Part shown: positions 44,873 through 52,071 of the stretch, piece after piece | Position numbering within the stretch: the stretch's first letter is position 1 | How the letters are laid out: the number at the start of each line of letters is the position of its first letter | NCBI GenBank assembly: GCA_017617525.1 | Contig: JAFZWA010000028.1 | Coordinates: 62,001 to 126,000 of the forward strand | DNA: 64,000 bases | Origin: Clostridiales bacterium | Lineage (GTDB): Bacteria > Bacillota > Clostridia > Saccharofermentanales > Saccharofermentanaceae | Reading direction: 5' to 3' | Notes under the pieces: generated by a model | Told to the model about the DNA's origin: nothing | Seen by the model: the letters and a program-made list of their open reading frames with translations, nothing else | Database searches by the model: none | Position numbers and translations under genes: made by a program

Positions 44873-46309
44873 ATGTTCGAGAAATTCACAGATTTTATCC
44901 GTGAAGTTTTTTCCAGTTTGGACAGCGGATATCTGTTCTTTGGCGGCCCGCTGGATCTCGTTCGCTATGTTATTGATATCATCCTTGTTACATTCGTTCT
45001 TTATAACATCCTGAAGATCATCCGCGATACCAGAGCCTGGCAGCTTTTAAAGGGCGTGCTCCTGATCCTGGTATTTATTCTGTTCTGCAGTTTCCTCGGT
45101 CTGGAAATGGTCGGATATATCTTCAACAAACTCCTGTATATCGTGGCGATCCTGTTTGTTGTTATCTTCCAGCCGGAGCTCCGTCATGCGCTTGAGACAG
45201 TAGGACTTAAATCATTCTCGTCATTCCAGAGCGCGATCATAAATGACGATTCCGAGGATCAGCTTCGTTATGTTTCCATGGTCGATGAGATCGTCAGTGC
45301 CTGCACCGAGATGAGCAGGACATATACAGGCGCGATCATGCTCCTGGAAAGATCCACAAAACTCGGTGAACTTCTGAAACAGGAAAATGTCGTCCGTCTG
45401 GATTCTTCAGTAACCAATTCCATGCTCCAGTCGATCTTCTATAAAGGCTCTCCGATGCACGACGGTGCCCTCCTTATCCGTGACGGAAGGATCATCGCGG
45501 CGAGATGTCATGTTCCGCTCTCCGAGACGTTCCACATGATCGAGCGTTATGGTACAAGACACAGAGCTGCAGTCGGCGCGAGTGAGATCGGTGACACGAT
45601 CGCGGTCGTTGTTTCCGAGGAAAGAGGCACGATGTCGATCGCTGTTGACGGTACTCTTTATGAAATGAAAGACGGTCAGGATCTTCGTAAGAACCTTCTT
45701 TATCTCCTGGGTCTAACTTCCGGAACCAGCAAGCTTACGATCAGAAACAAGAAGCACAATAAGAAGAACGGCAAGAAGGCAAAGGTCGCGACATCTTCTG
45801 CCGAGCCGATAACTGCTTTTTCTGTTGCCGCCTCGAATGACGAGTATGACAGCGAGCGCGACGAAGAAGCGATGCCGGTCGTCGCAAGAAAGAAGACAAA
45901 ACAGAAGAAAGGCAAGCGCTCCAGAAACGCGCTTCTGCTTCTGGTATCATTCTTGTTCTCGCTTATGCTCTGGATGTATATCCAGGTAACTACAAACCCG
46001 GTTACCGAGAAGTCTTTCTCGCTTCAGCTTCAGTATGAAAATGACGCCGTTCTGAAGGAAAAGAACCTGGCGGTCAAGTATCCTACGGAAAATGTTAAGG
46101 TCCGTCTGATCGGTAGGAAGAGCGATATGGATGATCTGACTTCATCTGATCTGTCTGCTTATCTGGATCTTTCCGAGATCGAATCTACCGGATCCGTAAG
46201 ACTCAAGGTAAATGTCAAGTGTGATGAACGTATCTACTACCGTGTTGAGATGCAGAATCCGACAGATATCCCGGTATCTGTTTATTCACGTGAATCAGAT
46301 GAGGAATAA
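44873..46309 (+). CDS. cdaA: Diadenylate cyclase CdaA fused to a CdaR-like YbbR domain
   Basis: 478 residues, against about 275 for CdaA. Residues 26-100 hold three membrane helices, and 115-285 the DAC domain with MHDGALLIRDG (Asp197-Gly-Ala) and TRHRAAVGASE (Arg229-His-Arg), the two active-site motifs. A basic linker follows (285-350), then a fourth membrane helix (351-372) and an extracellular YbbR-like domain (375-470). In other Firmicutes cyclase and CdaR regulator are separate neighbouring genes (cdaA-cdaR-glmM). Here they are one protein, so the regulator is covalently tied to the enzyme. It makes c-di-AMP from two ATP at the membrane. GlmM is not adjacent; nagA and a Crp-like gene are upstream. 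Confidence 0.93.
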   Translation: MFEKFTDFIREVFSSLDSGYLFFGGPLDLVRYVIDIILVTFVLYNILKIIRDTRAWQLLKGVLLILVFILFCSFLGLEMVGYIFNKLLYIVAILFVVIFQPELRHALETVGLKSFSSFQSAIINDDSEDQLRYVSMVDEIVSACTEMSRTYTGAIMLLERSTKLGELLKQENVVRLDSSVTNSMLQSIFYKGSPMHDGALLIRDGRIIAARCHVPLSETFHMIERYGTRHRAAVGASEIGDTIAVVVSEERGTMSIAVDGTLYEMKDGQDLRKNLLYLLGLTSGTSKLTIRNKKHNKKNGKKAKVATSSAEPITAFSVAASNDEYDSERDEEAMPVVARKKTKQKKGKRSRNALLLLVSFLFSLMLWMYIQVTTNPVTEKSFSLQLQYENDAVLKEKNLAVKYPTENVKVRLIGRKSDMDDLTSSDLSAYLDLSEIESTGSVRLKVNVKCDERIYYRVEMQNPTDIPVSVYSRESDEE

Positions 46310-46312
46310 GAA

Positions 46313-47464
46313 TTAAAGAGAAGTGACGACTTCGATCGCCTGCTCGATACTTTCCGAGATCGAATAATTCCGATAACATGCCATTCTTCCGAGAAGTCGG
46401 ATAGAAGGACATTTTTTCGCGAGCTCCGCGTACTTTCCGTAAAGCGCCTGACTGTCAGAAGAAAGGGCAGGTTCGAACGGTTCGGACATTCCTCTGGAAA
46501 CTTCGGTGAAAGGTTCTTCCATGCAAAGGCTCGTGCGTCCTTCGATGCTCTGAAGTGTCATATATTTGCATTCGGAAACGCGGATGCAGTCTTTGGCTTT
46601 CGGTGTCAGAATGACCGCGCACTCATTATGGAAATCGATATCCATATCAACGAAAGACGTGCGGCTTCTGCGATACGGCAATGCGCCATAGCAGAAACCG
46701 AACAGTTTATCGAGAGAAGGGGTGTAGATCACGGGACCCTTGAAAGGAATACCGTCCAAAAGTACGGTCGAGCCGTCCTGGTGGATCGAGACACGTGAAA
46801 GCGCGTCGGTATCCAGATAAGCAGTGATGGCGGGATGATCGATCATCTGGTTCATGATCGACATAAAGCCCTGCATCGGCATGGACTGAATGCTTTCCGT
46901 GTAGTAGCAGTCATCAGAACCCACGTCTACAAAAGCATCGTTCATGTAAGAGTCATCCGCAGGAATAAAAGAACTGCCTTCTTTTTTGTTGATATCCAGC
47001 GTCAGGATATTCTCGATGATGAATCTTCCGAGTTCGTTCAGTTTAGAATCAGAAGACGCGATGAGCTGATCGACGGAGATGCGTTTTTCTTCGGGAAAAG
47101 CACCGGTAAGTTTCGAAATAAGAGACTCGGCCTGTTTGTTCCCGAAAAGCATCTCGAGCGAATGCGCGTTAAGGGGGAGAGGTACCATCTGATTTCTGAT
47201 CGAAACGACTTCGCGATGACGATACGGAAAGAACGCTCCGAATCGCTTGATGAAGTTATACGCGTTTTCGTTGTCTGTGTGGAAAATGTGAGGACCGCAT
47301 GCCTGCACGCGGATCCCGTTCGGACGCTCCTCTTCGAAAAGCGCGCCGCCGATGTGGGATTCTCCCTCAAAACATGTGACGGTATAGCCGGATTCTGCCA
47401 AAAGTCTCGCGGCAGAACAACCGGAAATGCCCAGTCCGATCACCAATGCGTTTTTCGTCTTCAC
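46313..47464 (-). CDS. glf: UDP-galactopyranose mutase
   Basis: 383 residues. ALVIGLGISGCSAARLLAE is the FAD-binding motif. FEGESHIGGALFEE and QACGPHIFHTDNENAYNF are the flavin- and substrate-site motifs of UGM, and FPYRHREVVSIRNQMVPLPLN follows. It converts UDP-galactopyranose to UDP-galactofuranose for cell-surface polysaccharides. It is convergent with the cyclase gene, with three bases between the stops. It has no visible partner glycosyltransferase in the window. Confidence 0.93.
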   Translation of the reverse strand: MKTKNALVIGLGISGCSAARLLAESGYTVTCFEGESHIGGALFEEERPNGIRVQACGPHIFHTDNENAYNFIKRFGAFFPYRHREVVSIRNQMVPLPLNAHSLEMLFGNKQAESLISKLTGAFPEEKRISVDQLIASSDSKLNELGRFIIENILTLDINKKEGSSFIPADDSYMNDAFVDVGSDDCYYTESIQSMPMQGFMSIMNQMIDHPAITAYLDTDALSRVSIHQDGSTVLLDGIPFKGPVIYTPSLDKLFGFCYGALPYRRSRTSFVDMDIDFHNECAVILTPKAKDCIRVSECKYMTLQSIEGRTSLCMEEPFTEVSRGMSEPFEPALSSDSQALYGKYAELAKKCPSIRLLGRMACYRNYSISESIEQAIEVVTSL

Positions 47465-47601
47465 AATGCGTCCCCCATTAACGAAGTAATACTCATTTTA
47501 TACGATAATCCTAAAGATTTCAAAACAATTTTACATAGAACGGTGCTTTTTGATAGGAAACGCGGGAAATATGTCATTCTGTAATAAAGGATACGCAAAG
47601 A

Positions 47602-47653
47602 TGTAAATTTGTTTACACATGCCGTATGTTAAAATCACACTGAAATAAGTGTG
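47602..47653 (+). promoter_or_regulatory. Operator-like dyads and probable -10 before the amidase-like gene
   Basis: TGTAAA-TTTG-TTTACA (47602-47617) is a perfect 16-bp dyad that overlaps a likely -35 (TTGTTT, 47609-47614). TAAAAT at 47630-47635 may be the -10. A second dyad, CACACT-GAAATA-AGTGTG (47636-47653), ends by the ribosome binding site. Confidence 0.45.
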
Positions 47654-47665
47654 TGAGGATTGAAT

Positions 47666-49054
47666 ATGAACGGTTCTGAAGAAAATAAGCCGAAGAGACA
47701 GGATGATAAACCAATTCAAAAAGGGGTGCCGGATCTTCGTGATTTTATGAACCAGTCGAATGCCGCGAATGATAAAGACGCGGTGGATATCCAGAGCCTG
47801 ATGAACGAGATTCGCCGGGTTCCATCTTCGCGCATGGCAAAACCACAACCGATAAATCCGGCTCAGCAGCCGCAGCAGGCACGCCCGACGCAGCAACCGC
47901 AACAGCCGCAGCAGGCACGCCCGGCGCAACAGCCACAGCAGACTCAGAAGCCGGCGGCACCAAAGCCTGCCTCTCAGCCTGTTTCTAAACCGGCACCGCA
48001 AGCAGCGCCCCAGCCTGCTCCATCCGTAAAAGCAGCTCCTGCCGCGCCGTTAAGACCCGGTTCTCAGGTAAGATACGAAAGACCGGAAGTCGATGATGAC
48101 GACGATGATGAGGAGACACCGGTACAGGTCCGTCGCTCCCAGATCAGCAGCGCCAGAAGAAAGCAGATCGAGGCAAGACGCCGTCGCGCTGTAATTATCA
48201 TTATTGTGACTTTTGTCCTTATTCTTCTTGCGGTCGGACTCGGTATTTACTATCTGGTCACACACCTGACTTCAAAGTCGGGCGAAACACAGACAACTTC
48301 CGCGACGACAGTTACAACGTCTTCGGAAACGACACCTGTTTCCGAGGAGTCTGAAACGACGACAAGTGAAACGACAGAGCCTGAGGCTACACCTACTCCT
48401 GCCGTAACACCTTTCCCGGCAGGCGGACCGAGCCTTACCGGATACTGTGTTGTTATCGACCCGGGCCATCAGGCTGTCGCGAACACGGATCCTGAATCCA
48501 TGTCCTCGTCTATGGGCGGATCGAAGGATCGTTCTTCTCAGGGTTATACCGGTGTAGTCACAGGAACAGATGAGTCCGAGATCAATCTCGAAAACGCACT
48601 TCTGCTCAAAGAATATCTCGAGTCACTTGGCTGCGAAGTCTATCTGACAAGAGAGACGAATGATGTCGATATCTCCAATAAAGAGCGTGCGGAATTTGCC
48701 GTATCCAAAAATCCGGATCTGTTTATCCGCCTTTACTGCAACGCGGCCAATGACTCGAAGACCAATGGTATTGAAGTCATTGTTCCGAATTCCGGCGAGT
48801 ATGCTTCCCAGGTGCCTACATGGGGCGAGAATCTCGGAAAGCAGCTGTCGACATCAACGGGCAGTGCTTTTAACGGATGCAAGGCAAGCGAGAAGTACAG
48901 CGGACTGAACTGGGCGAACTCCGTTCCGTCGTTCATGATCCGTATGGGCTATCTGACAAACAGTGATGATGAAGCGAATCTTATGAACGAAGAGTATCAG
49001 TTCAAGCTTTGTCAGGGCATCGCTCAGTTCATCGTTACCATGCCTCAGCATTGA
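47666..49054 (+). CDS. Amidase_3-fold membrane protein lacking zinc and catalytic residues
   Basis: 462 residues from ATG 47666 with TGAGGA upstream. Residues 1-165 are Gln/Pro/Ala-rich and disordered inside the cell, with a membrane helix at about 175-197 and a Thr/Ser linker outside. Residues 255-460 resemble Amidase_3 (N-acetylmuramoyl-L-alanine amidase). VVIDPGH (His268) and Glu305 are kept. But the second zinc histidine is Tyr357 in FIRLYCNA, and the catalytic glutamate is Arg426 in FMIRMGYLTN. The two substitutions make hydrolysis unlikely. It may bind peptidoglycan or regulate another enzyme. Confidence 0.83.
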   Translation: MNGSEENKPKRQDDKPIQKGVPDLRDFMNQSNAANDKDAVDIQSLMNEIRRVPSSRMAKPQPINPAQQPQQARPTQQPQQPQQARPAQQPQQTQKPAAPKPASQPVSKPAPQAAPQPAPSVKAAPAAPLRPGSQVRYERPEVDDDDDDEETPVQVRRSQISSARRKQIEARRRRAVIIIIVTFVLILLAVGLGIYYLVTHLTSKSGETQTTSATTVTTSSETTPVSEESETTTSETTEPEATPTPAVTPFPAGGPSLTGYCVVIDPGHQAVANTDPESMSSSMGGSKDRSSQGYTGVVTGTDESEINLENALLLKEYLESLGCEVYLTRETNDVDISNKERAEFAVSKNPDLFIRLYCNAANDSKTNGIEVIVPNSGEYASQVPTWGENLGKQLSTSTGSAFNGCKASEKYSGLNWANSVPSFMIRMGYLTNSDDEANLMNEEYQFKLCQGIAQFIVTMPQH

Positions 49055-49112
49055 TATAATTGTTGCATACCCTTGTTTATGGTAAAATGATTGGGTTAAT
49101 GATAAACAAGGG
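49052..49112 (+). promoter_or_regulatory. Two possible promoters and a hairpin over a ribosome binding site
   Basis: TGATATAAT (49052-49060) is an extended -10; TTGTTG-17-TAAAAT (49060-49065, 49083-49088) is a second promoter. CCCTTGTTTAT (49070-49080) pairs perfectly with ATAAACAAGGG (49102-49112), and the right arm covers the ribosome binding site of the next gene. RNA from the first promoter would hold the whole hairpin; RNA from the second would lack the left arm. Confidence 0.5.
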
Positions 49113-49121
49113 GGATCTCAG

Positions 49122-50246
49122 GTGAAAAGACAACGAATTATTGCGGCTGTTTCTATTATTCTTTGCTTCATGATGCTCCTGCCTTCTTGTAATATGCATA
49201 AAAAGCAGGCAACGAAAGAGACCGAAGAAGAGGAAGAAGACATCGACGATGAAGACGACGATGATGATTCGGATCCTTCAGATACTTCCGGTCCCGAATT
49301 TTCGATGAAGGTCACCAAACTTCATCAATTTATCAGTGACGGCTCTATTTTTGCAGAGAATGTTCCCGTTCCGACTCCGACTCCCATTCCGATGAAACAG
49401 GAAAGTCTCGGACTTACCAATGATGTCGACGGTTACTATAGTGGTGATCTTAACGGAGCGACGATCGTAGACAATGAGTATTTCAAATTCGTTATCACGA
49501 GTGCCGAGGTCACGGACGAAGGATATATTGTCACTTCCGAGTACACGAATAAAACGGATGTTCCGTACAAGCTTTACATGCATGATGTTGTCCTTAATAA
49601 TGTCTGTTTCGACGCAGACAGCTATTATTATACCGAAAAAGCGATCGAGCCGAATAAGCCATATGTAGACGTAACCAATTTTGCCAGTGAGTATGCTGAG
49701 GAGCCGTATGACTTTACTGTTCCGACGCGTATATCGTTCCTGATGATCGCGTCTCCTACCGTTGATGGTACGACAGCTGTTCTTGCCGATCCGGAAAATC
49801 AGTTGAATTACATTCCGGTCAATCTCTTCCCGCAGGGCGAGGATGCCTATGTTTACGAAGAAAAACCATTAGGTTCGTCCTCCGAGATCATTTTGGACAG
49901 TGAAGGCGCGCAGATGATCGTTGACGGTTTCGATCTCGACGATACGGATTTTACTATCAGCTACACATACATTAACAAGACTTCGGATTATATCCAGTTG
50001 AGACTTGATGATCACACGATCACCATCGATAAGATGGTATATGAAGTCGGTAGTCAGGCCGCGTTCATTCCTCCGTACTCTCGAAGGACCGGGTTCTTCA
50101 GAGTGAGTCGTTCTCTTATCGAGGATTCAGGTCTTGATCCGAATTCTCTGCGTCTCGCGTCGATTCCGCTGAGAGCAGATTCTCTGAATAACGGAGTCAT
50201 GGTCTTGTGGCAGACGACGATCAAGACAGAGATCCATTACGGATGA
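49122..50246 (+). CDS. Acidic lipoprotein of unknown function
   Basis: 374 residues from GTG 49122 after AAGGGGG. The signal peptide ends in the lipobox LLPSC with Cys23. Residues 30-60 are almost all Glu and Asp. The rest contains two similar beta-rich parts: NEYFKFVITSAEVTDEGYIV (about 115-215) and GFDLDDTDFTISYTYINKTS (about 265-370), with the look of DUF4352/DUF5067-type lipoprotein domains. It is presumably exported and membrane-tethered. Ligand unknown. Followed by 45 bases, then the EF-Tu-domain gene. Confidence 0.8.
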   Translation: MKRQRIIAAVSIILCFMMLLPSCNMHKKQATKETEEEEEDIDDEDDDDDSDPSDTSGPEFSMKVTKLHQFISDGSIFAENVPVPTPTPIPMKQESLGLTNDVDGYYSGDLNGATIVDNEYFKFVITSAEVTDEGYIVTSEYTNKTDVPYKLYMHDVVLNNVCFDADSYYYTEKAIEPNKPYVDVTNFASEYAEEPYDFTVPTRISFLMIASPTVDGTTAVLADPENQLNYIPVNLFPQGEDAYVYEEKPLGSSSEIILDSEGAQMIVDGFDLDDTDFTISYTYINKTSDYIQLRLDDHTITIDKMVYEVGSQAAFIPPYSRRTGFFRVSRSLIEDSGLDPNSLRLASIPLRADSLNNGVMVLWQTTIKTEIHYG

Positions 50247-50291
50247 TATCCGAATCTTGCATAAACAATACGAAAAAGGAAGAAAAAGGAA

Positions 50292-51458
50292 ATGGGTTTA
50301 TTTGGAAAAAAGAACAATGAAGATCGCGGTGATCTGAACGAGCAGAACAAGGAGAATGAAAGTATTTCGTATCCTTTTCTGACGATCCTGATCGAGGAAG
50401 TGCTTTCCATGACTTCAACCGAGGTTTCCGTGATCGGTAATGTTCGCGGAGCTGATCTGAAAGAAGGTCAGGAGCTCTATCTTCTCGGAAGAAAAGGTAA
50501 ATCCATGAAGACCAGGGCGCTGCGTATCGAAGATGCCCTGATGGCCAAGATGTCCGAAGCAAAAATGGGTGAGAATGTCTCCGTAGTTCTCGAAGGATTG
50601 AGAAGCGGTGATGTTTCCAAGTATGACGTTCTTTCAACAGTCAATTATGTTACCGCGGAAAAAGTACCTGCCAAGGAATTTGTAAATCCTTTCCTTACCG
50701 CTTTTCTTCGTGAGTCACAGAAGTGCGGAACTCCTGATGGTGATGGCGTTACGCTGGATAATCGTGAGTATATGAGCCGCCTTGTCGAATGTATCGCCGA
50801 GGACGCTATGTTCCTTTCTCCGTGCATGAAACCGGAAGAAAACGCAAAGCCGGGCAGTATCAGCGTAGCTCTTTTGAAGGGTAAAGGAGGAAAGACATAT
50901 CTTCCGCTGTTTACAGATTCTTATGAACTTGAGATCACGGAAGGTATTCCGGAGAAGTCGATCCAGCAGCTGGATTTTCCTCGTGTGATGAATATCGTTA
51001 AGCATGCACCGGTCGATGGAATCATCATCAACCCGAAATCCACCGGTTTCGTACTTACCCGTCAGATCCTCGAGAGTCTTGAGCTTCATAAGCGTAAGAT
51101 CGATAACCACATCAGAGAGCAGAAGCTTGATTCGTCTCAGCCGATCATGATCGCGATCCCGACGGACGAGAATACACCGAATGATCTTTTCGACGCGTTA
51201 AAAGAACACATGAAGAAAGAGTCCCGTATCCTTCGCGCGTGGTATGCTCTGATGATCTTTCCGAAGGAAGACAAAAAGGCGCATCTGATCGTTGTCGATA
51301 CATTGGAAGAAACTCCGGAAGTTTTCGGTGCCATCGGAAGAGTCGCGCAGCCGTTCCTTGACGACTTGCAGCTCAATATGCAGGCCGCGGCGAAGGTGAA
51401 GAACATGACAGAGAAGATGATGCTCTTCTACGAAAGAGAGGATACGATCAAGGTCTGA
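50292..51458 (+). CDS. EF-Tu domain-2-like plus SseB-like protein
   Basis: 388 residues, cytoplasmic. Residues 24-100 resemble the beta-barrel domain 2 of translation GTPases (TEVSVIGNVRGADLKEGQEL, GENVSVVLEGLRSGDVSKYDVL), but no GTPase domain is present. Residues 125-260 resemble the SseB N-terminal domain (FPRVMNIVKHAPVDGIIINP), and residues 275-370 the SseB C-terminal part (SQPIMIAIPTDE, AHLIVVDT). SseB is linked to serine sensitivity in enterobacteria, though its real activity is unclear. The joining of an EF-Tu barrel to SseB is unusual. GGAAG precedes the ATG; a terminator follows. Confidence 0.72.
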   Translation: MGLFGKKNNEDRGDLNEQNKENESISYPFLTILIEEVLSMTSTEVSVIGNVRGADLKEGQELYLLGRKGKSMKTRALRIEDALMAKMSEAKMGENVSVVLEGLRSGDVSKYDVLSTVNYVTAEKVPAKEFVNPFLTAFLRESQKCGTPDGDGVTLDNREYMSRLVECIAEDAMFLSPCMKPEENAKPGSISVALLKGKGGKTYLPLFTDSYELEITEGIPEKSIQQLDFPRVMNIVKHAPVDGIIINPKSTGFVLTRQILESLELHKRKIDNHIREQKLDSSQPIMIAIPTDENTPNDLFDALKEHMKKESRILRAWYALMIFPKEDKKAHLIVVDTLEETPEVFGAIGRVAQPFLDDLQLNMQAAAKVKNMTEKMMLFYEREDTIKV

Positions 51459-51499
51459 TCAAGAGTTCTTGGCGACAAGAAAATAAGGCTAAAACAAAG

Positions 51500-51533
51500 C
51501 CCGCAAATTCGATCATTTGCGGGTACTTTTTTC
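51500..51533. terminator. Bidirectional terminator between the SseB-like gene and tmRNA
   Basis: CCCGCAAAT (51500-51508) pairs with ATTTGCGGG (51515-51523) around TCGATC. A T run lies on the plus side, and a T-rich stretch on the minus side serves the tmRNA. Confidence 0.85.
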
Positions 51534-51555
51534 TTTGCGGCTATTGCCGCTTTTG

Positions 51556-51934
51556 TGGTGGAGGCGAGGAGAATCGAACTCCTGTCCGAAACCACGTCAA
51601 CAAGGACATCTCCGGGTGCAGTTCGTGTTTGGAGTATTCCCCTGGATCACGTTCCCACGAACAGGAAGAGATCTCCGGTAGCTTCATAGATACATCTCCG
51701 ACGCAAAGCTTTGCCGAAGGCGTTGTCCCGTTTAACCTGCCGACAGGTAAGGTCTGTCATCTGACATCTCCGGTCCGGCCGACAGATAGACCGGGGAGAT
51801 GGTAGCTAAATTAAGCAGCTACGAGTTGTGTATTGTTTGCAATTACTTGCAGTTCTCGTTTATTTAAGAGGCCAACGAGAATCCTCTACCCGCTTTCCAA
51901 GTCTCCACGACCCCGTCGAAACCAGTGCGCCCCC
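51556..51934 (-). ncRNA. ssrA: Transfer-messenger RNA (tmRNA)
   Basis: 379 bases. GGGGGCG at the 5' end (51934 downwards) pairs with CGCCTCC before ACCA at the 3' end. The 5' part has CACTGGTTTCGACGGGGTCG, and the T arm reads GGACAGGAGTTCGATTCTCCT. The reading frame on the minus strand, 51840 to 51811, begins at resume codon GCA and gives the tag ANNTQLVAA before TAA. It rescues stalled ribosomes with SmpB and marks the protein for proteolysis. The spacer 51459-51555 carries the terminator. Confidence 0.96.
51811..51840 (-). other. tmRNA tag-coding frame (ANNTQLVAA)
   Basis: Ten codons read on the minus strand: GCA AAC AAT ACA CAA CTC GTA GCT GCT TAA. The tag ends in LVAA rather than the more usual ALAA and is short (nine residues plus the first alanine from the charged tmRNA). 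Confidence 0.9.
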
Positions 51935-52023
51935 ACATTTCACAACTCTCTTTTGTGGTTTTGTGTGGTGATTATACTAGAAGTGGAATTGAATGGCAAT
52001 AGTATTTTTTACCTCTATACAGG

Positions 52024-52032
52024 TGATATAAT
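52024..52032 (+). promoter_or_regulatory. Extended -10 promoter of the GH3 gene
   Basis: TGATATAAT (52024-52032) lies directly against an ATG at 52033, so that ATG would not be in the RNA. This decides for the next in-frame ATG at 52072. Confidence 0.6.
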
Positions 52033-52071
52033 ATGCTAAAGGAAACTTGTGATTTTGTTGAGGTAAAAGGT

